Below, in pieces: positions 35,201-47,532 of a stretch of 52,454 nucleotides of DNA. The notes under the pieces are model-generated. The model saw nothing but the letters and a program-made list of their open reading frames with translations, searched no databases and was not told where the DNA came from. Made by a program: the position numbers and the translations under genes. The stretch comes from Mesaphorura yosii (taxonomy: Eukaryota > Arthropoda > Collembola > Poduromorpha > Tullbergiidae). The stretch's first letter is position 1. Each line of letters begins with the position of its first letter. The DNA is taken from positions 1 to 52,454 of the forward strand of contig WIXG01000469.1 of assembly GCA_009869945.1 (NCBI GenBank), written 5' to 3'.

Positions 35201-37698
35201 TAGGAAAAGTTTCGCTTTGCACACTGGAGACAATCCGAAGTAGAAGTAGGTCAAATCAAAATCTCTAGACATACTGGAAATACTTTACGGTTGTTTAACG
35301 AATGCGTAATGTATAATAGCCTGAGCCTTTTCGGCCCACCCGTGCAAACAATTTGTCGAACTCTTAAATTATGCCGTCCTCCGAGAAAATAGCACCTCAA
35401 CAAATCATCTCTAATCAAATCGTAATTCTAATTCAAATCTATGAACATAGTTTAACCGTAGGAAATGAGATTGACAGGTCGAGTGACAATTTATTCAAGA
35501 AAAGTTCAAGCCAAAGGTTACAGCTGTCAACACAGCAGAGTTTGGCGTAAACGTCAGTAGAGACGAGACTGTGAAACACGCTACACTTCAACTTTTCTCG
35601 TTTGCATGAGATAAGAGAATTATGCCGATGCCATTGCCATTTTTGCAAGCGCAAGGACTTTTGAATTGTGATTCCATGCAAAGGTACTCTGGCTTCCACG
35701 TGTGTCTTATTTAGCAGCCAATTTTAGAACAGTCAAGTATAATGCAGTTTTATGTCAATATACTCAAATTCATTTACCAATAGCGAGTAGCGACTTTTCA
35801 CCTGTATGACGTGTGTCATTCATGAAGTATGAACGCCAATTCTAAATTCTTCGAAAGACGGTGGCAACTTGAGTTCTCACAGTAAAAATAATGTTCCATT
35901 AAGTTGACAATAATTTCAAATGAATATCGCTGTACATCAATTAATTCTCCCGGTCTTCGCTCTTCGACTCGATATTCGCATGCCTAAAGTACATAACATC
36001 GAAATTCGAGACGAGACACAACACAAGAGACAATAAATGCACCACAATAGAACAGGCCAGGCTCGCTTAAATCAATTCCCGTTTCTATTGTCCTGGACAG
36101 CGTCATGCTACGAACCCCTTTTGTCCATTCCTTTGACAGTTTACAAAAAGTATAACAGCCATGGCGTGACAGGAAGACTTTTTATATTAATGCACGTTGG
36201 GCAACGTAAAACGTAAAAATTCACCGAACAGCGAACTCGAGAGCAAAATACGCGAAACGCGACGTTGCGTTGTTGCATAGCATTGAACTCTGAAGCCAAG
36301 CAAAGCCGGAATTCGCAACATTGTAAAGTAAATTGTGACCGTTCCGCTTCCCCTTTTGTTGACTTTTGTTGGGTACCAGCAATAGCAATGCACTCTACGA
36401 GAGAAAAAAAATCAATTTCGTGGGTTTTTGTCTTCTTAATAAGCAGCGGTGCAATAATTTAGTAATGACAATGGTATTTGCGAAAGGACAAACGCGAAAC
36501 GCAGAACTCTGAGATGGTGCGATAACGGCGAAGAACTCTAGAAATAGTTGATGTTGATGATGGCTGAGGCTATAAAAATTGTCTGCCTTGTCAAAAATTG
36601 ACAATTCAGAATTGTCAATATGCTTGTGCCGTGCCAGCTCAGGCACGACCGACAACAATGTACATCACATGGAACAAAGGCAAAGGTCAGGCAAAATGTC
36701 AACAATGGGAAATTAAGATTAAGTCGCATTGTCTTCTGCTTAATTTAATTGTCAGGACGTGACATAAATTAACTGCAACTGCATTTAAGAGGATGCAGAC
36801 GTAATTTGACACTTTGTGCTTCTGTGTGTCACGCTGTCATGCATTTTGGTCAGTAAAACCATGAAACGACCAGGACAAGCAAGCCCTCAAGACGAGTCAC
36901 CTTTGTCGTCTGCACTTGAGTCTTCGGCCCGGAAGGACAAAGCAAAGCATCTACAAGTGCGCAGTGCTCTGCACGATAATGGGTAAACAAGTAACAAAGG
37001 GTTGCTAAATGCTTTAAAGATTCATTCAGAGATCACTACAAAAAAGAAGCTTCAGGCTGCAATTTATAAGTCAGTCGCTCTGGCTTATTGCTTTGTTGCT
37101 TAATGCACAGTAGATGATAGCATAGCAAAAAGTACCAGAACGGCTGTTGGCTGTTAAACTTCATTCCGTACTATTGAACCAACAATGAGTTTCAAGGTAA
37201 CAAACACAAATTGCATTCTTTGGTCGTGCCAGACTCTGACTACGCCAGCCAAGTCAGGCCAGGCTGCTGATGGTTGGGCTGCAAAAACTTAATTGCACAC
37301 TTTGCCTGTAATGTAATTATTACCTAGACCTTCAAAAGCTTAATACCACAATTTTATCGGCAAAGAAAGAAAAACCTAAGTCTCGGTTATTAAACCACGT
37401 CTAGTCTAAAGTCTCACTCCAAACCACAACCTATCTTTAATTAACAAAATTAACAAGTCTAGCCAGATATTAATGCATGCATAGGTTCCTGTTTCTGGTG
37501 TCGATTTTGTAATGACTCAAATCATGCAATTACGGGAACTTATGGATTCAATCAATAAATCCTCATGGTTGAATGCTGGAATGGAGGCGGTGATTTAGTG
37601 GGTCGATTTTAAATTACTCCCAGTAAATCGTGCAAAAATAATAGTCGTGTGTAATTAAATGAGAAAATTCGTAGGGTACATTCGATGTTCGATCGATC

Positions 37699-37740
37699 GA
37701 CGATTTGATGATCTGAATCTATTGATCATCAAATCTCGTC
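37699..37740. repeat. Imperfect inverted repeat (hairpin)
   Basis: GACGATTTGATGATC (37699-37713) is repeated in inverted form at 37724-37740 as GATCATCAAATCTCGTC, with two extra bases in the second arm and a 10-base loop. Function unknown. Confidence 0.6.
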
Positions 37741-38083
37741 ATTTGACATGCACCTCAAACATCTGCATTAATCGTAAATATTGATTTGGTATAATTACCT
37801 CCTTCAATGCATGGAAAGAACACCAGCAGAAATCTGATGAGCCAGTAATTTGCATTGTTTCTTCTGTGCTTGGCAAAGAAAAACATTTTTCCGCATTCCT
37901 GTGGGATTCAAATCCAATGCAGATCCGAATTTGCCAGTGATCGCTGACAATCGATGCTTGTATGAGCTGTCAGGGAGCTGTTGACTTTCTTGTAGCTGAT
38001 CCTTCGTGTTAACTTTTGTATAAGCTTGAGTTGCAAACTAAATTATCACCTTTTCAACATCCTATCAGTTCTCATTCATACTA

Positions 38084-38125
38084 AACACAAATACTCGCGT
38101 AAATAACACAAATATTCGCGTAAAT
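38084..38125. repeat. 21-bp tandem duplication
   Basis: Two adjacent 21-base units (38084-38104 and 38105-38125) differ at one base (ACTCGCG against ATTCGCG). This is a recent local duplication in noncoding DNA. Confidence 0.8.
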
Positions 38126-39566
38126 TATACGAATTAACTCTCACTGCCTGAAAGACGGAACTGATGTCATGTAGTCATTCGCTGAACATCTCATTCACGG
38201 CAGGATTCAAGATTCAACAATGACAGGAGGGCAGGAGGCTACACTAAAACCTAATTTGTCTAAGTCTATCGTATCTATCCTAGAGCTAAAGTAGCATCAA
38301 TGCATTTTTACAGATGAGGAGCAGATCGTTACGTTGAGGCCCAGATTGTATGCAAAAGAGAGTAATTATTGTGCGTGTGTGTCCAAGTCCCAACACCGTT
38401 GTAAATATGCAGCAGGGTCATTAACGGTTCCAGCAGATCATCTTCTTAAACAACAACACATGATGAGAGACAAGAGATACTGATCTGGGGATCTTCGCAA
38501 AACTTAACTAACTTCTCACTTGAGTTCGAACTCTTGCCTTGGAGCGATGTTAGCTTTGCTTACAACTTTCAACAGATCCTGCTCAACTTGCGAGCTGGTA
38601 ATTCATTTCTGTTCTATCCGAAATTATCCAACAAGTCTTGTAGATCTCTCCGTTTATCAGGCAAGCCTTTGTTCAGATCTGTCGAGTAGTTGCAGTTTAT
38701 CGTGGTTCACTTCACACGTTGTTGGAAATGGAATTGCAAACGGGTCAGTCGGGTCAGCAACTGCAACTGATAACACTGCCACTGCTTGGCCAGACGCAGA
38801 CAGAAGACCACTTGAAGATCACTTCTTTTGTGGTGGAGGTGTTGGATGCTGCTGCGTTGAGTTGAGTTGATCTGCTGCTAGCTGTGTTTATGATACAAAG
38901 CTGGGTAGTGAACTTCCTTGTCTGAGGAAGGGTTAAAGACTGACTATCCACAACACAACATAACACTGCTCTGTGAATCATCAGTCCATTCCATTCCATC
39001 GAAACTGAGCCAGTGCTTGTGCTGTGCCTTGTGCTTGGTGCTTGGTGCATTGCATTCGTCTTTTAACTCACTTGAGCTTCATGGCTCGTCATTCGTTCGT
39101 ACTCGAGCTCGACGCGAATTCTCTTAGCTCTGTGCTCCCTACTCCTTCGCTAACTTTTAACCAGGGAACTTGTTACATGTAGTTAACACCAGAATTCTGC
39201 TCCGCTTACTTGTGACGAGTTTCAGCTGTAGCACAGAGGATAAAATCGTTACTCGCTAGTCAGCTAACTCTTCTACACGCTTTTAACGTGAGATTCTCCA
39301 CAATGCAATTGACTCCCAACTTTGAGGCGAGGCAAGACGAGACAAGCGAGCCTGCGCTGCGATCAAGCAAGCTCCTCCAAGCCCGGTTCATTACGTATTG
39401 TGGGCACATGTGGCTTGCAATACAATTTTTAAATCGGCAGTCAGGCAGGCAGAAGCTGGATACGGCACGTATCGTTGCAACATTGTCTACATTGTTGATC
39501 CTTATTCATCAGTTAAATTATCATTAAATCACCTTCTACGATTATTGTTCATTAATTCGTCGCAAA

Positions 39567-42362
39567 ATGTCGCAGTACAACTTTAAGAAGATTACAGCGG
39601 TTCCGACCGCTTCGGTAAGTTATTTCTTCGTGGTCATTGCATTGGGCATTGATCTAATGACGATGTGGCTCAACTGAAGTTATTAATTAGGTAATTATTC
39701 AATCTCTTTTGCACAGGATTTCATCGACATTACTCTATCGAAGACCCAAAGAAAAACACCGACGGTGGTCCATAAGCATTATAAGATTACAAGGATTCGA
39801 TCGTTTTATATGAGAAAAATCAAATACACTCAGCAAAACTTTCATGATCGGCTTTCGCAAATTATACAAGAGTTTCCAAAAGTTGAGGTGCGTCCTAACT
39901 CCACACGAAGCTGTTCACGGTAATTTGATGTATGTCAACTTCATTGCGTGTATTTTTGTCTTTAGGAAGTTCATCCATTTTATGCCGACTTAATGAACAT
40001 TTTGTATGACAAAGATCATTACAAATTGGCACTTGGACAACTTAACACCTGTAGACATCTAATTGATAAGTACGTCCATCCGCTCCTTCCTGTTTAATTT
40101 CATAATTATTAGTCTTGATGGGCCTTTTTATAATACGTTCTCATTTCTTTATTGCAGCATCGCTAAAGATTACAATCGACTGTTGAAGTATGGCGATTCT
40201 TTGTACCGTTGCAAGCAATTGAAGAAAGCGGCGTTGGGTCGGATGGCGACTTTAATGAAACGTCAAGCTTCAACTTTAAAGTACTTGGAACAAGTGCGTC
40301 AGCATTTAGCTCGTTTACCATCGATTGATCCAAATACAAGAACAATATTGGTGTGTGGATTTCCAAATGTTGGAAAATCTTCTTTCGTTAACAAGGTAAG
40401 GCTAACGAGAATGAATGGACAAACCCTCCTTGAATGAAACTTGACTATAATTTCTCTTTATGAAACTTAGATTACGCGAGCTGATGTTGAAGTTCAACCG
40501 TACGCATTTACTACCAAATCACTCTATGTTGGGCATACAGATTACAAGTATCTAAGGTAAGCCGTGTGAACTACTTCCATGATGTTGGCATGTTCGACAA
40601 TAATTTACTCTAACTTGACTTAATTAATTTGCCATTCGTTTTTAAAGGTGGCAAGTCGTTGATACCCCTGGAATTCTGGACCATCCACTCGAGGAGCGAA
40701 ATACCATCGAAATGCAAGCAATCACAGCTCTGGCTCATTTGAGAGCAGCTGTTCTGTTCGTGTCGGATCCTTCAGAGCAGTGCGGCCATAGCATCGAACA
40801 GCAACTTCATCTGTTCAACACGATTCGCCCACTTTTTGCAAATAAGCCTCTGCTTTTTGTTCTAAACAAAACGGACATCATACGACTCAGTGAATTACCA
40901 CCGGAGAAGCAGGAGTTGTATGAACCGGTCATAAGTGATCCAGGGATTTCTTTTCTACAAATGAGTACAGTGAGTGAGGATGGTGTCATGGCTGTAAAAC
41001 AAGAGGTGAGATTCACTGCTCAATGGAATGCAAATTAATTCTAAGATCTTTAATTAAATAATTTTCTTACTAGGCTTGCGAGAAATTATTGTCTCATCGT
41101 ATTGAAGTCAAAATGCGTTCAAGAAATGTTGGAGACTTGCTAAGTCGGCTTCATGTTGCGATTCCTGTTCCCAGAGATGACAAATCACGAATGCCATTCA
41201 TTCCTGGTAAGCGGTTTGTTCGATGCTTCAATGAAATTATAAAATAAGTTATAAAATTGAAAGCCAATAACGAAGTAACTTTTTTCCCTCTTATTTCAGA
41301 TAAAGTTATTGAGAAGCAACTTGCAATGCAAGTCGATGGCGAGAAACGCAAAAAGAAACTTGAAAGAGACATCGAAGAGGAATTGGGGGATGACTACATC
41401 TTGGATTTGAAGAAGAATTACGATTTGCCAGACGATATCAAGTATGATCCGATACCTGAGTTGTGGGAAGGACACAACATTGCTGATTATATCGACCCTG
41501 ACATTCTTGCGGTAATAGATTTGTTTAGTTGGTTGGAAGCATAGCAAAAGAAATTTAATATTCGACGATTTTAACAGAAATTGGAAGAATTAGAAAAAGA
41601 GGAAGAACTCCGAGAGAAAGCTGGGTTTTATGCTGAGGACTCCGAGGAAGATGAAGAAACGCTGGAGGTTAAAGAATTGGCTGCGAGAATTCGTGAGAAA
41701 AAGAAGATAATGAAGGTAAATAACGTTCAGGTCACCAATAATTGTCGGTGATTTTTTACACACTTCAACATTTGTTCATTCATAGATTGAAGCCAGACTT
41801 ACAAAATCGAGCACGAAGCCCATAATGCCAAGAACTACAAACGCTAGGAAGAGGGAACGCAGCGTATCCGGACTCCGTGATAAGATGAGTTCGTTAGGAG
41901 TAGAGCTGGACACCAGCAATCCTGATGTAAGAATAATTTTAGAATCCAGCCCGCATGTTACCTTCCACAAAGTAGTATTTCAATAGTATCTTTCTTTGGT
42001 TTCAGGCTCACTTTAACAGATCAGTAAGTCGCGCCAGAGTGCCTAATAAGAAAATGAGATTAGACTCGACAGCAAGATCCCGATCGAGATCCATGTCCAA
42101 GCCTCCCAGAGATGAAATGGGCGTGAAAGACAAAGCGGTAAGTTGTAAAGTGTTCGAGTTATTTCTATGCTCCCTCTCATTAAAATATTGCCTATGCGTA
42201 TTGCAGATGAAACAAAAACTGAACCACTTCAAGGTTAAAGCGTTGAAGAAAGGTATCGCCAAGTTCTCCAAGAAGGGTGAAGGTGATCGTCACATTTACG
42301 ACCAGAAACCTAAGCACTTGTTCGTTGGCAAACGAGGAGTGGGGAAAACAGATCGCCGCTAA
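39567..42362 (+). CDS. Non1: Nucleolar GTP-binding protein 1 (Nog1 / GTPBP4), 60S ribosome assembly
   Basis: Twelve exons: 39567-39614, 39717-39887, 39966-40069, 40158-40395, 40471-40556, 40648-41005, 41074-41206, 41300-41511, 41578-41715, 41786-41926, 42006-42137 and 42207-42362, giving 638 residues, against about 634 in human GTPBP4. The N-terminal helical domain begins MSQYNFKKI. GTPase motifs are G1 GFPNVGKS (residues 175-182), G3 DTPG (221-224) and G4 NKTD (289-292). A charged coiled region with acidic runs follows, then a basic C-terminus with RSRSRS and a KHLFVGKRG segment. The protein works in the nucleolus on late pre-60S particles. All motifs are intact, introns are mostly about 60-100 bp, and the ATG has A at -3. 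Tandem AATAAA signals follow at 42447-42457. Drosophila uses the symbol Non1 for this family. Confidence 0.96.
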
Positions 42363-42446
42363 GATTTTTAATTACGAACGCCTTTTTAGGTACTTGTCTT
42401 AAAGCTAAGAATTTGAGTACTAGAGTATTGAGATTATTTTATGTTG

Positions 42447-42457
42447 AATAAAATAAA
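42447..42457 (+). terminator. Overlapping polyadenylation signals of nog1
   Basis: Two AATAAA hexamers overlap by one base (42447-42452, 42452-42457), 85 bases after the stop codon. Confidence 0.75.
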
Positions 42458-45400
42458 GTGTTGCTTATTTGTCATTTGTCGTCGAACATTTGTCTTACCC
42501 AAATGAAAATATATGAATTTAAATCATGAAATGAGATTCTAAAAGTAGCAGCATAGCATGAAAGCATTGCCACATGGCCTGCAAGTATTCGAGTAATAAA
42601 ATAAATTGATCCTTTTAACTCATGTAATCTGGAAATCTTGTTCCCATTTTGTCATGGTCGTAATACGCAAGCAATGCACATCATCCGCTTTGTCCTCTCT
42701 GTCTAAGAAAGGAATGGCGATCAATTGGTCATAGCCAATGGAAAGGAAGAATGCTAGCACGAAACACAATTGTTAAGCACACGCGCTGTGTTAACTTCAA
42801 CTGAACAATCGCAGACACGAGCGACAAAAAGAAGAACTTCAATACGTGGGGACTTGCTCTGCTGGTACGCATGCACCGAAAACTTGCTGAATGATTAATG
42901 ATGCAGGTCCCAAGTGTGAAAAGCAGGGCCAGATCAATGACAAAATGACAATTACATAATCCGAATAAAATTGCTGTTTAGGGATTTAGGGAAGGAAGGT
43001 AGCAATTGGTTCTGGGTACCAAACTCAACAATATCCACAGTCCACAAATGTGCCTATAAAATTTAGAACTGCAAGGACCGCAGCTTTAACTCTATCAATC
43101 CTACTCCAACTTTAAGCGTTAAGTTCATTTTACCAATGTTGCACGATTTTGATACTGGCGTTCATGCACGTGAAAGTTGCGTTAGCTAAAATGTGAGGCT
43201 ACATGGAGAGGATTTAATTTTCGAATCTTTCACTACCAAAAGTTCGTTCCGAACGTCATTAGATTTATTGTCTACTGTAACTGGTGAACAGTTAAAGCTG
43301 CAGTAATTTCTAAGCGAGCACGCGAGCCTCGCGTCGCTTTTTAATAGGGCTTTTGAAGGAATAAAATAGTGAATTTCATTACGATGGTTAGAACCACAAC
43401 CGCAGAAGCAGAACCACAGAATATCAGTGTTAGCATTATTGAACAATGTCCGAATGAGCGTGCGTTTGTAGTGTGGAGACAGGCGAAGTAATTTCTCATT
43501 AAGTGAATCCAAGAAAGCTCCAAATCCATTACAAAGCCTTTAAGTCTTAATTTGGGTCGCGCTCGTACTCGCAAACTTTAATTTCGTTGTCCACCCTCCA
43601 AGAGAACAAGAACGCGACTTTGTTGTCGGTATTTGGTAACTTCATTACTTACTAATAAAATAAATAGCTTTAATGTAAATCCTTCACATACGATACGAAA
43701 AGGATTAAGCTGCGCTTTCCGCTCTTATGTTTGTTCTTTAAAATGACTTTTAATGGGTCTTCGTGTTCCGAGCCTTTTAGCTGCGGCAAAGCACAGCATA
43801 GCTTCAATCACAACCGCCCTTTTTGTTCTTGTTCTCTTTTTGCTCGTCCCGAGTTGTATTCCGTCTTAGTTAATAGGATTCATAAACTGTAATTTAATAT
43901 ATTTTACGATGTACAAGCGTACTTGGAAGTCGGAATGTATGATCAACAGGTCAGCGCAGCCACTTTGGTCACAACATAATCCTGATTCGGGATTTGGGCT
44001 GAGCGTAATTATTGTCACGGCCAGTACATTGTCGAGCCGAGCCGAAGCATTTTACGACCTGTAGAACCAATAAATGAGGATGCCTTCAATACTACACGAT
44101 GGCAATAACCATAACTTGACTTGTCTGCTGCTGCGTCGTCGATACGCGATTAAGCTGGACAAAACAATCATATTATGTTTATGTATGATGCGCTCACGTT
44201 TTATGAACGCGGAGACCTCAAACTGTTTTCGAAAAATCTGGTCCAGAAAGCGCAGGCAGAAAATGTGCGCTACACATGCGCGCTTTTATCGTTCTTGTGT
44301 GCGTTTCCAAAATTAAAACACAAAGTGGACTGACTCTTGGCTCTTTTCGAAAAGGGATTTTTACAATACCGAAAAATGTTGTTTGGACTTTTTTTAGTGT
44401 TTCGGCACGTTTGAAATTGACGTCTTCGTCGCGAGTATCGAGCAGTGCGGTACATAAGAGTCTTAATTTTGTCATTATGAGCACGGCTTTGAAGCTTATA
44501 GGTTGTAAATTCGAATGACAGCGAAACAATCGTAAAAAGAAGTCGAGCATTATTATGGAAATTGTATTAAACGTGGGTTGAAGACGATTATTACGGATAC
44601 GAGTTCGAATTGAGCTTACTCTTTCGATTTTTTTTAGCTGGAGTTCCATTTTCTGAGGAATATTTTCAGGAGCCGAAAGAGGGTTCTCGAAATGCGTTGG
44701 CTTAAAAGTCATTCATCATTCGGGTTTTGACATTTACGGTTGACAGGTTTCCACCTTCTTCCTTGTGCGTGCATTTGCATATCTTCTCCGCATTGTCCCA
44801 GCATCAAATATGGTTTCTGCACCGCACACATGTCTTGCGTAGCGCAGGTCTCCGGTTTCTTCTGTTTGCAGTGGCTCGAAGTTTTGTCCACAAAGCAAAG
44901 GTGCTAAATTCTGAAAACAAACTTCAAGTTGACAACCCTTTAATTCGTGCTCCCTTTTGTGCTCACTTATCCACTCGAAATGATGTATCATTACCTGACT
45001 GTCGGTCTTCCTTTCTACTTATTAAAATATTGTATATAATTAGCTTTTCGAGCTTCCTGCTGGTTGTGGGCGTTCTGGAACTGGTTGGTTCGTGGAATTT
45101 CGAGTACCTGCTGTTGACTTTTCTGTTTTGAACGAGGTTGACAATACGCGGAATCAGTAATCAATCAATCATACCTTCATACCGTATTTCATATTTTGAA
45201 TTCAAAAATTGAAAAATTCCGATGGTACTAGTCGAAGCGCCTGAAATCAAAATCGATCTGAATTCTGGATTGCAGAGCAGAGCTTGACGGCAAGATTCTT
45301 AGAAAGTGTGTTGAGAGTTCAAACGGGGCAAAAATCAACTTTATAATCGGCCCATAAAGTATTTATGAATGTGTGAAAACTCATAAACTCTACTAAAATC

Positions 45401-46369
45401 TCAAAATCCTAGCGAGTGAGTGGAAGAATGACAAAGGGAATCTTGTAAAATCCTGTTATTATGTTGTTACTGATGAAATTGACAATTCAGGGTGATTATT
45501 TCATTACAGAGATTATACGCACGCACGACTCGCACTTGTTCGACAAGCGTCTTATTGTTGGTCGTCAAATTAAGGGTATTAAAATGGTCATCGCGGCACA
45601 ACACATCCAAATTAATTTGGGGGTCGGTTTATGGCTCCGTCGGGCTGAAACTGGGCCAAACCAACTGTGTTGTGGTAATAAACGGTGGCCTCTTCCCTTT
45701 TAGTTCAGAGTCAGAACCATTTACGGTGCAGTCATATAAGATAAGTTCAAGATGGGAACGCGAACGTGGTAGCCAGTGGTAATTATTGTCACCAACACAC
45801 GTAGACATAACAACAGAATTTAGGACCCACTTTACTCATTACATTACTTTGCAGCCACAGCTTGACCATTAGTGGACTCACGACGAATGGTGCCCTCGCT
45901 CTGGCATTGTTTTACGTGGTTATCTCACCGCATCTCCGTCTGGACTCGAAAATCGAGCCAAACTGGTGGCGTCATTATCCATTACGCCGACAAGGATCCA
46001 TTAATGCTAATGCTTTGCGACTACGAATTTAGAAATTACGAAATCTTCTGCTTGATCGTAAATGCAGCCAGCTTCGCTTCAAAATTGTCAATCTTGCAGA
46101 CAAAACAAGGCCGACAGAGCAAGATTGAAACCGCGTTCGTCACTTTGAGCTGTTTAAAATGTTGCCTTGGCAAATTAAAGGCAGGGCGCACTGTTTTCAT
46201 TTCAGCTGGACCTCAAATCCGATTTCGTATTGAACCAAATAATTTAGTTATTGCTATTACTGTACTCGAAACTGCTGCTCAATGATCGATGTAAATGGGT
46301 TACATGCTTTGGAATAACAATTTACAAAATTCTGCCCGCCAAAGACGCCTTTAACCATTGAGTATCAAA
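42458..46369. other. Intergenic DNA, no gene recognised
   Basis: These 3.9 kb hold only chance open frames (the longest is 164 codons, minus strand 44218-44712, without family resemblance or codon bias). No repeat ends or RNA genes were recognised. The right part should hold the promoter of the membrane-protein gene at 46370; no convincing TATA/initiator pair was seen. Confidence 0.55.
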
Positions 46370-47483
46370 ATGGAAGACGATCTGAACTATGAAGCGGCTG
46401 GAGACGGACACCAGTGGCAGTCAGTCTCAGACTACGAGCTGCATATTGATGACATTGTGAACAGGCGCGTCAACCTCCAGCGGGCAACAACAGACAGAAG
46501 AGCAACAAATCGAAGCCGAATCGCAAACCCGCATCCGCCGGCCAAAGTTGCTCGGTCCCCTTTAATCCAGCTGTCGTACCCAATGTTGCTTGCACTGCTC
46601 CTGATAGTTTGCTTTCGAGAAGCCAACTGGGCGCTCAGGCAATGGGACAGCGAGAAAGCGGCTCCTGGTGACAACGACCACATTTGGGTGGGATCTCAGA
46701 ACAGGAAATCATTGCCCGCACCCGCGCCTGTGTTTTTCTTCGTGAATCGATTCACGGTCGTCATGTTCTTGATTTGGATTTACACGTTCACTATGCTTTC
46801 GATTCATTCCGTTCAACTAGGATATTTGTGGTTGAAGCACTTCAAAGTTGGAGGTAAGGTGATACTCTTTGTATCGCGCATTCGGAGATTCTCAATTTGC
46901 TTGGTAAGTAAATATTCTTTGTGCTTGACTGGGATGCAGTAACTAAATAAACTAAAACTCCGTCCTCGGTTCTTGTTTAGTTGTGCTTTTCTATTCTTGC
47001 CTCCAAGCTGGGCTCCGAGTTGTGGACATATTTTGGCAAACTGTTTCAGAATTGGTTCGCTTGCATTTGCTGGGATTCGGAATTTTATGCCTGCAATTGG
47101 GCAGATGATCTCGAACAAGACTCAAAGGTACGCTGGACTACTCAAGCTAAAAGATATGTACCGTCGCAGGAAGTGACTGCATTGAATTTTGACTGATGCA
47201 GGTGTTTCCAGAACCGGAGAAAGTAGTTTTTTCTCAGCTCGGGCAAACGTTCCTGGCCATAGCTGGTTGCATAGCACACGTTGCGCTGTGCTTCGAATTT
47301 GACAAAGAGGATCAAGAGACACAGCTCGAAAGAGGAGAGGAAGCCATCGAACCACGTCCTGACCGAAAGGAAACGCTTGAAGCGAGAAACCGGACAGCGG
47401 ACGTCTTGAAACCGGAGCCACAATTGGAAGAAAGCCGTCCGCTGCGAGTATGGACGATTGAAAATGATTGCACACTTGAATAA
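46370..47483 (+). CDS. Unrecognised multi-pass membrane protein
   Basis: Three exons, 46370-46903, 46981-47127 and 47202-47483, give 320 residues. The ATG at 46370 has a strong context (AAAATGG). The exon 1 end at 46903 (GTAAGT donor) keeps the frame that runs open through exons 2 and 3. The earlier GTAAGG at 46854 leads to a stop and was not used. The N-terminus (about 60 residues) is polar, acidic then basic. Hydrophobic segments lie at about residues 67-82 (PMLLALLLIVCF), 121-147, a shorter one around 164-190 split by the first intron, and about 241-258. Between the last two is a Cys/Trp-rich segment (WFACICWDSEFYACNW). The last 60 residues are highly charged. I do not recognise the family. 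AATAAA follows at 47527-47532. Confidence 0.7.
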
Positions 47484-47526
47484 TGAGTGCTATCTCTAAA
47501 ATTCACTCCAAGTCGCACTCGTCCTG

Positions 47527-47532
47527 AATAAA
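47527..47532 (+). terminator. Polyadenylation signal of the membrane-protein gene
   Basis: AATAAA, 43 bases after the stop codon at 47483. Confidence 0.65.

Larger units (their letters stand above)
26244..39566. other. 13-kb gene-poor region (kuz upstream/intron 1 and nog1 upstream)
   Basis: The minus-strand kuz exon at 26243 begins with a 3' splice acceptor in phase 1, so its first coding exon must lie to the right, possibly far inside this stretch. Possible signal-peptide exons are at 30993-30960 and 36729-36669 (see findings). Open frames up to 160 codons (for example 29347-29829 and 33633-34022) are compositionally random and match no family I know. Small structures seen are an inverted repeat (37699-37740), a 21-bp tandem duplication (38084-38125) and a CG-alternating palindrome (28373-28386). 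Confidence 0.5.

Noticed and set aside
44218..44712. Minus-strand open frame of 164 codons
   Set aside because: No family resemblance, and other frames overlap it freely. Treated as chance.
46854..46980. GTAAGG at 46854 as the exon 1 donor of the membrane protein
   Set aside because: Joining there gives a frame that stops in exon 2. The GTAAGT at 46904 keeps one frame open through exon 3.
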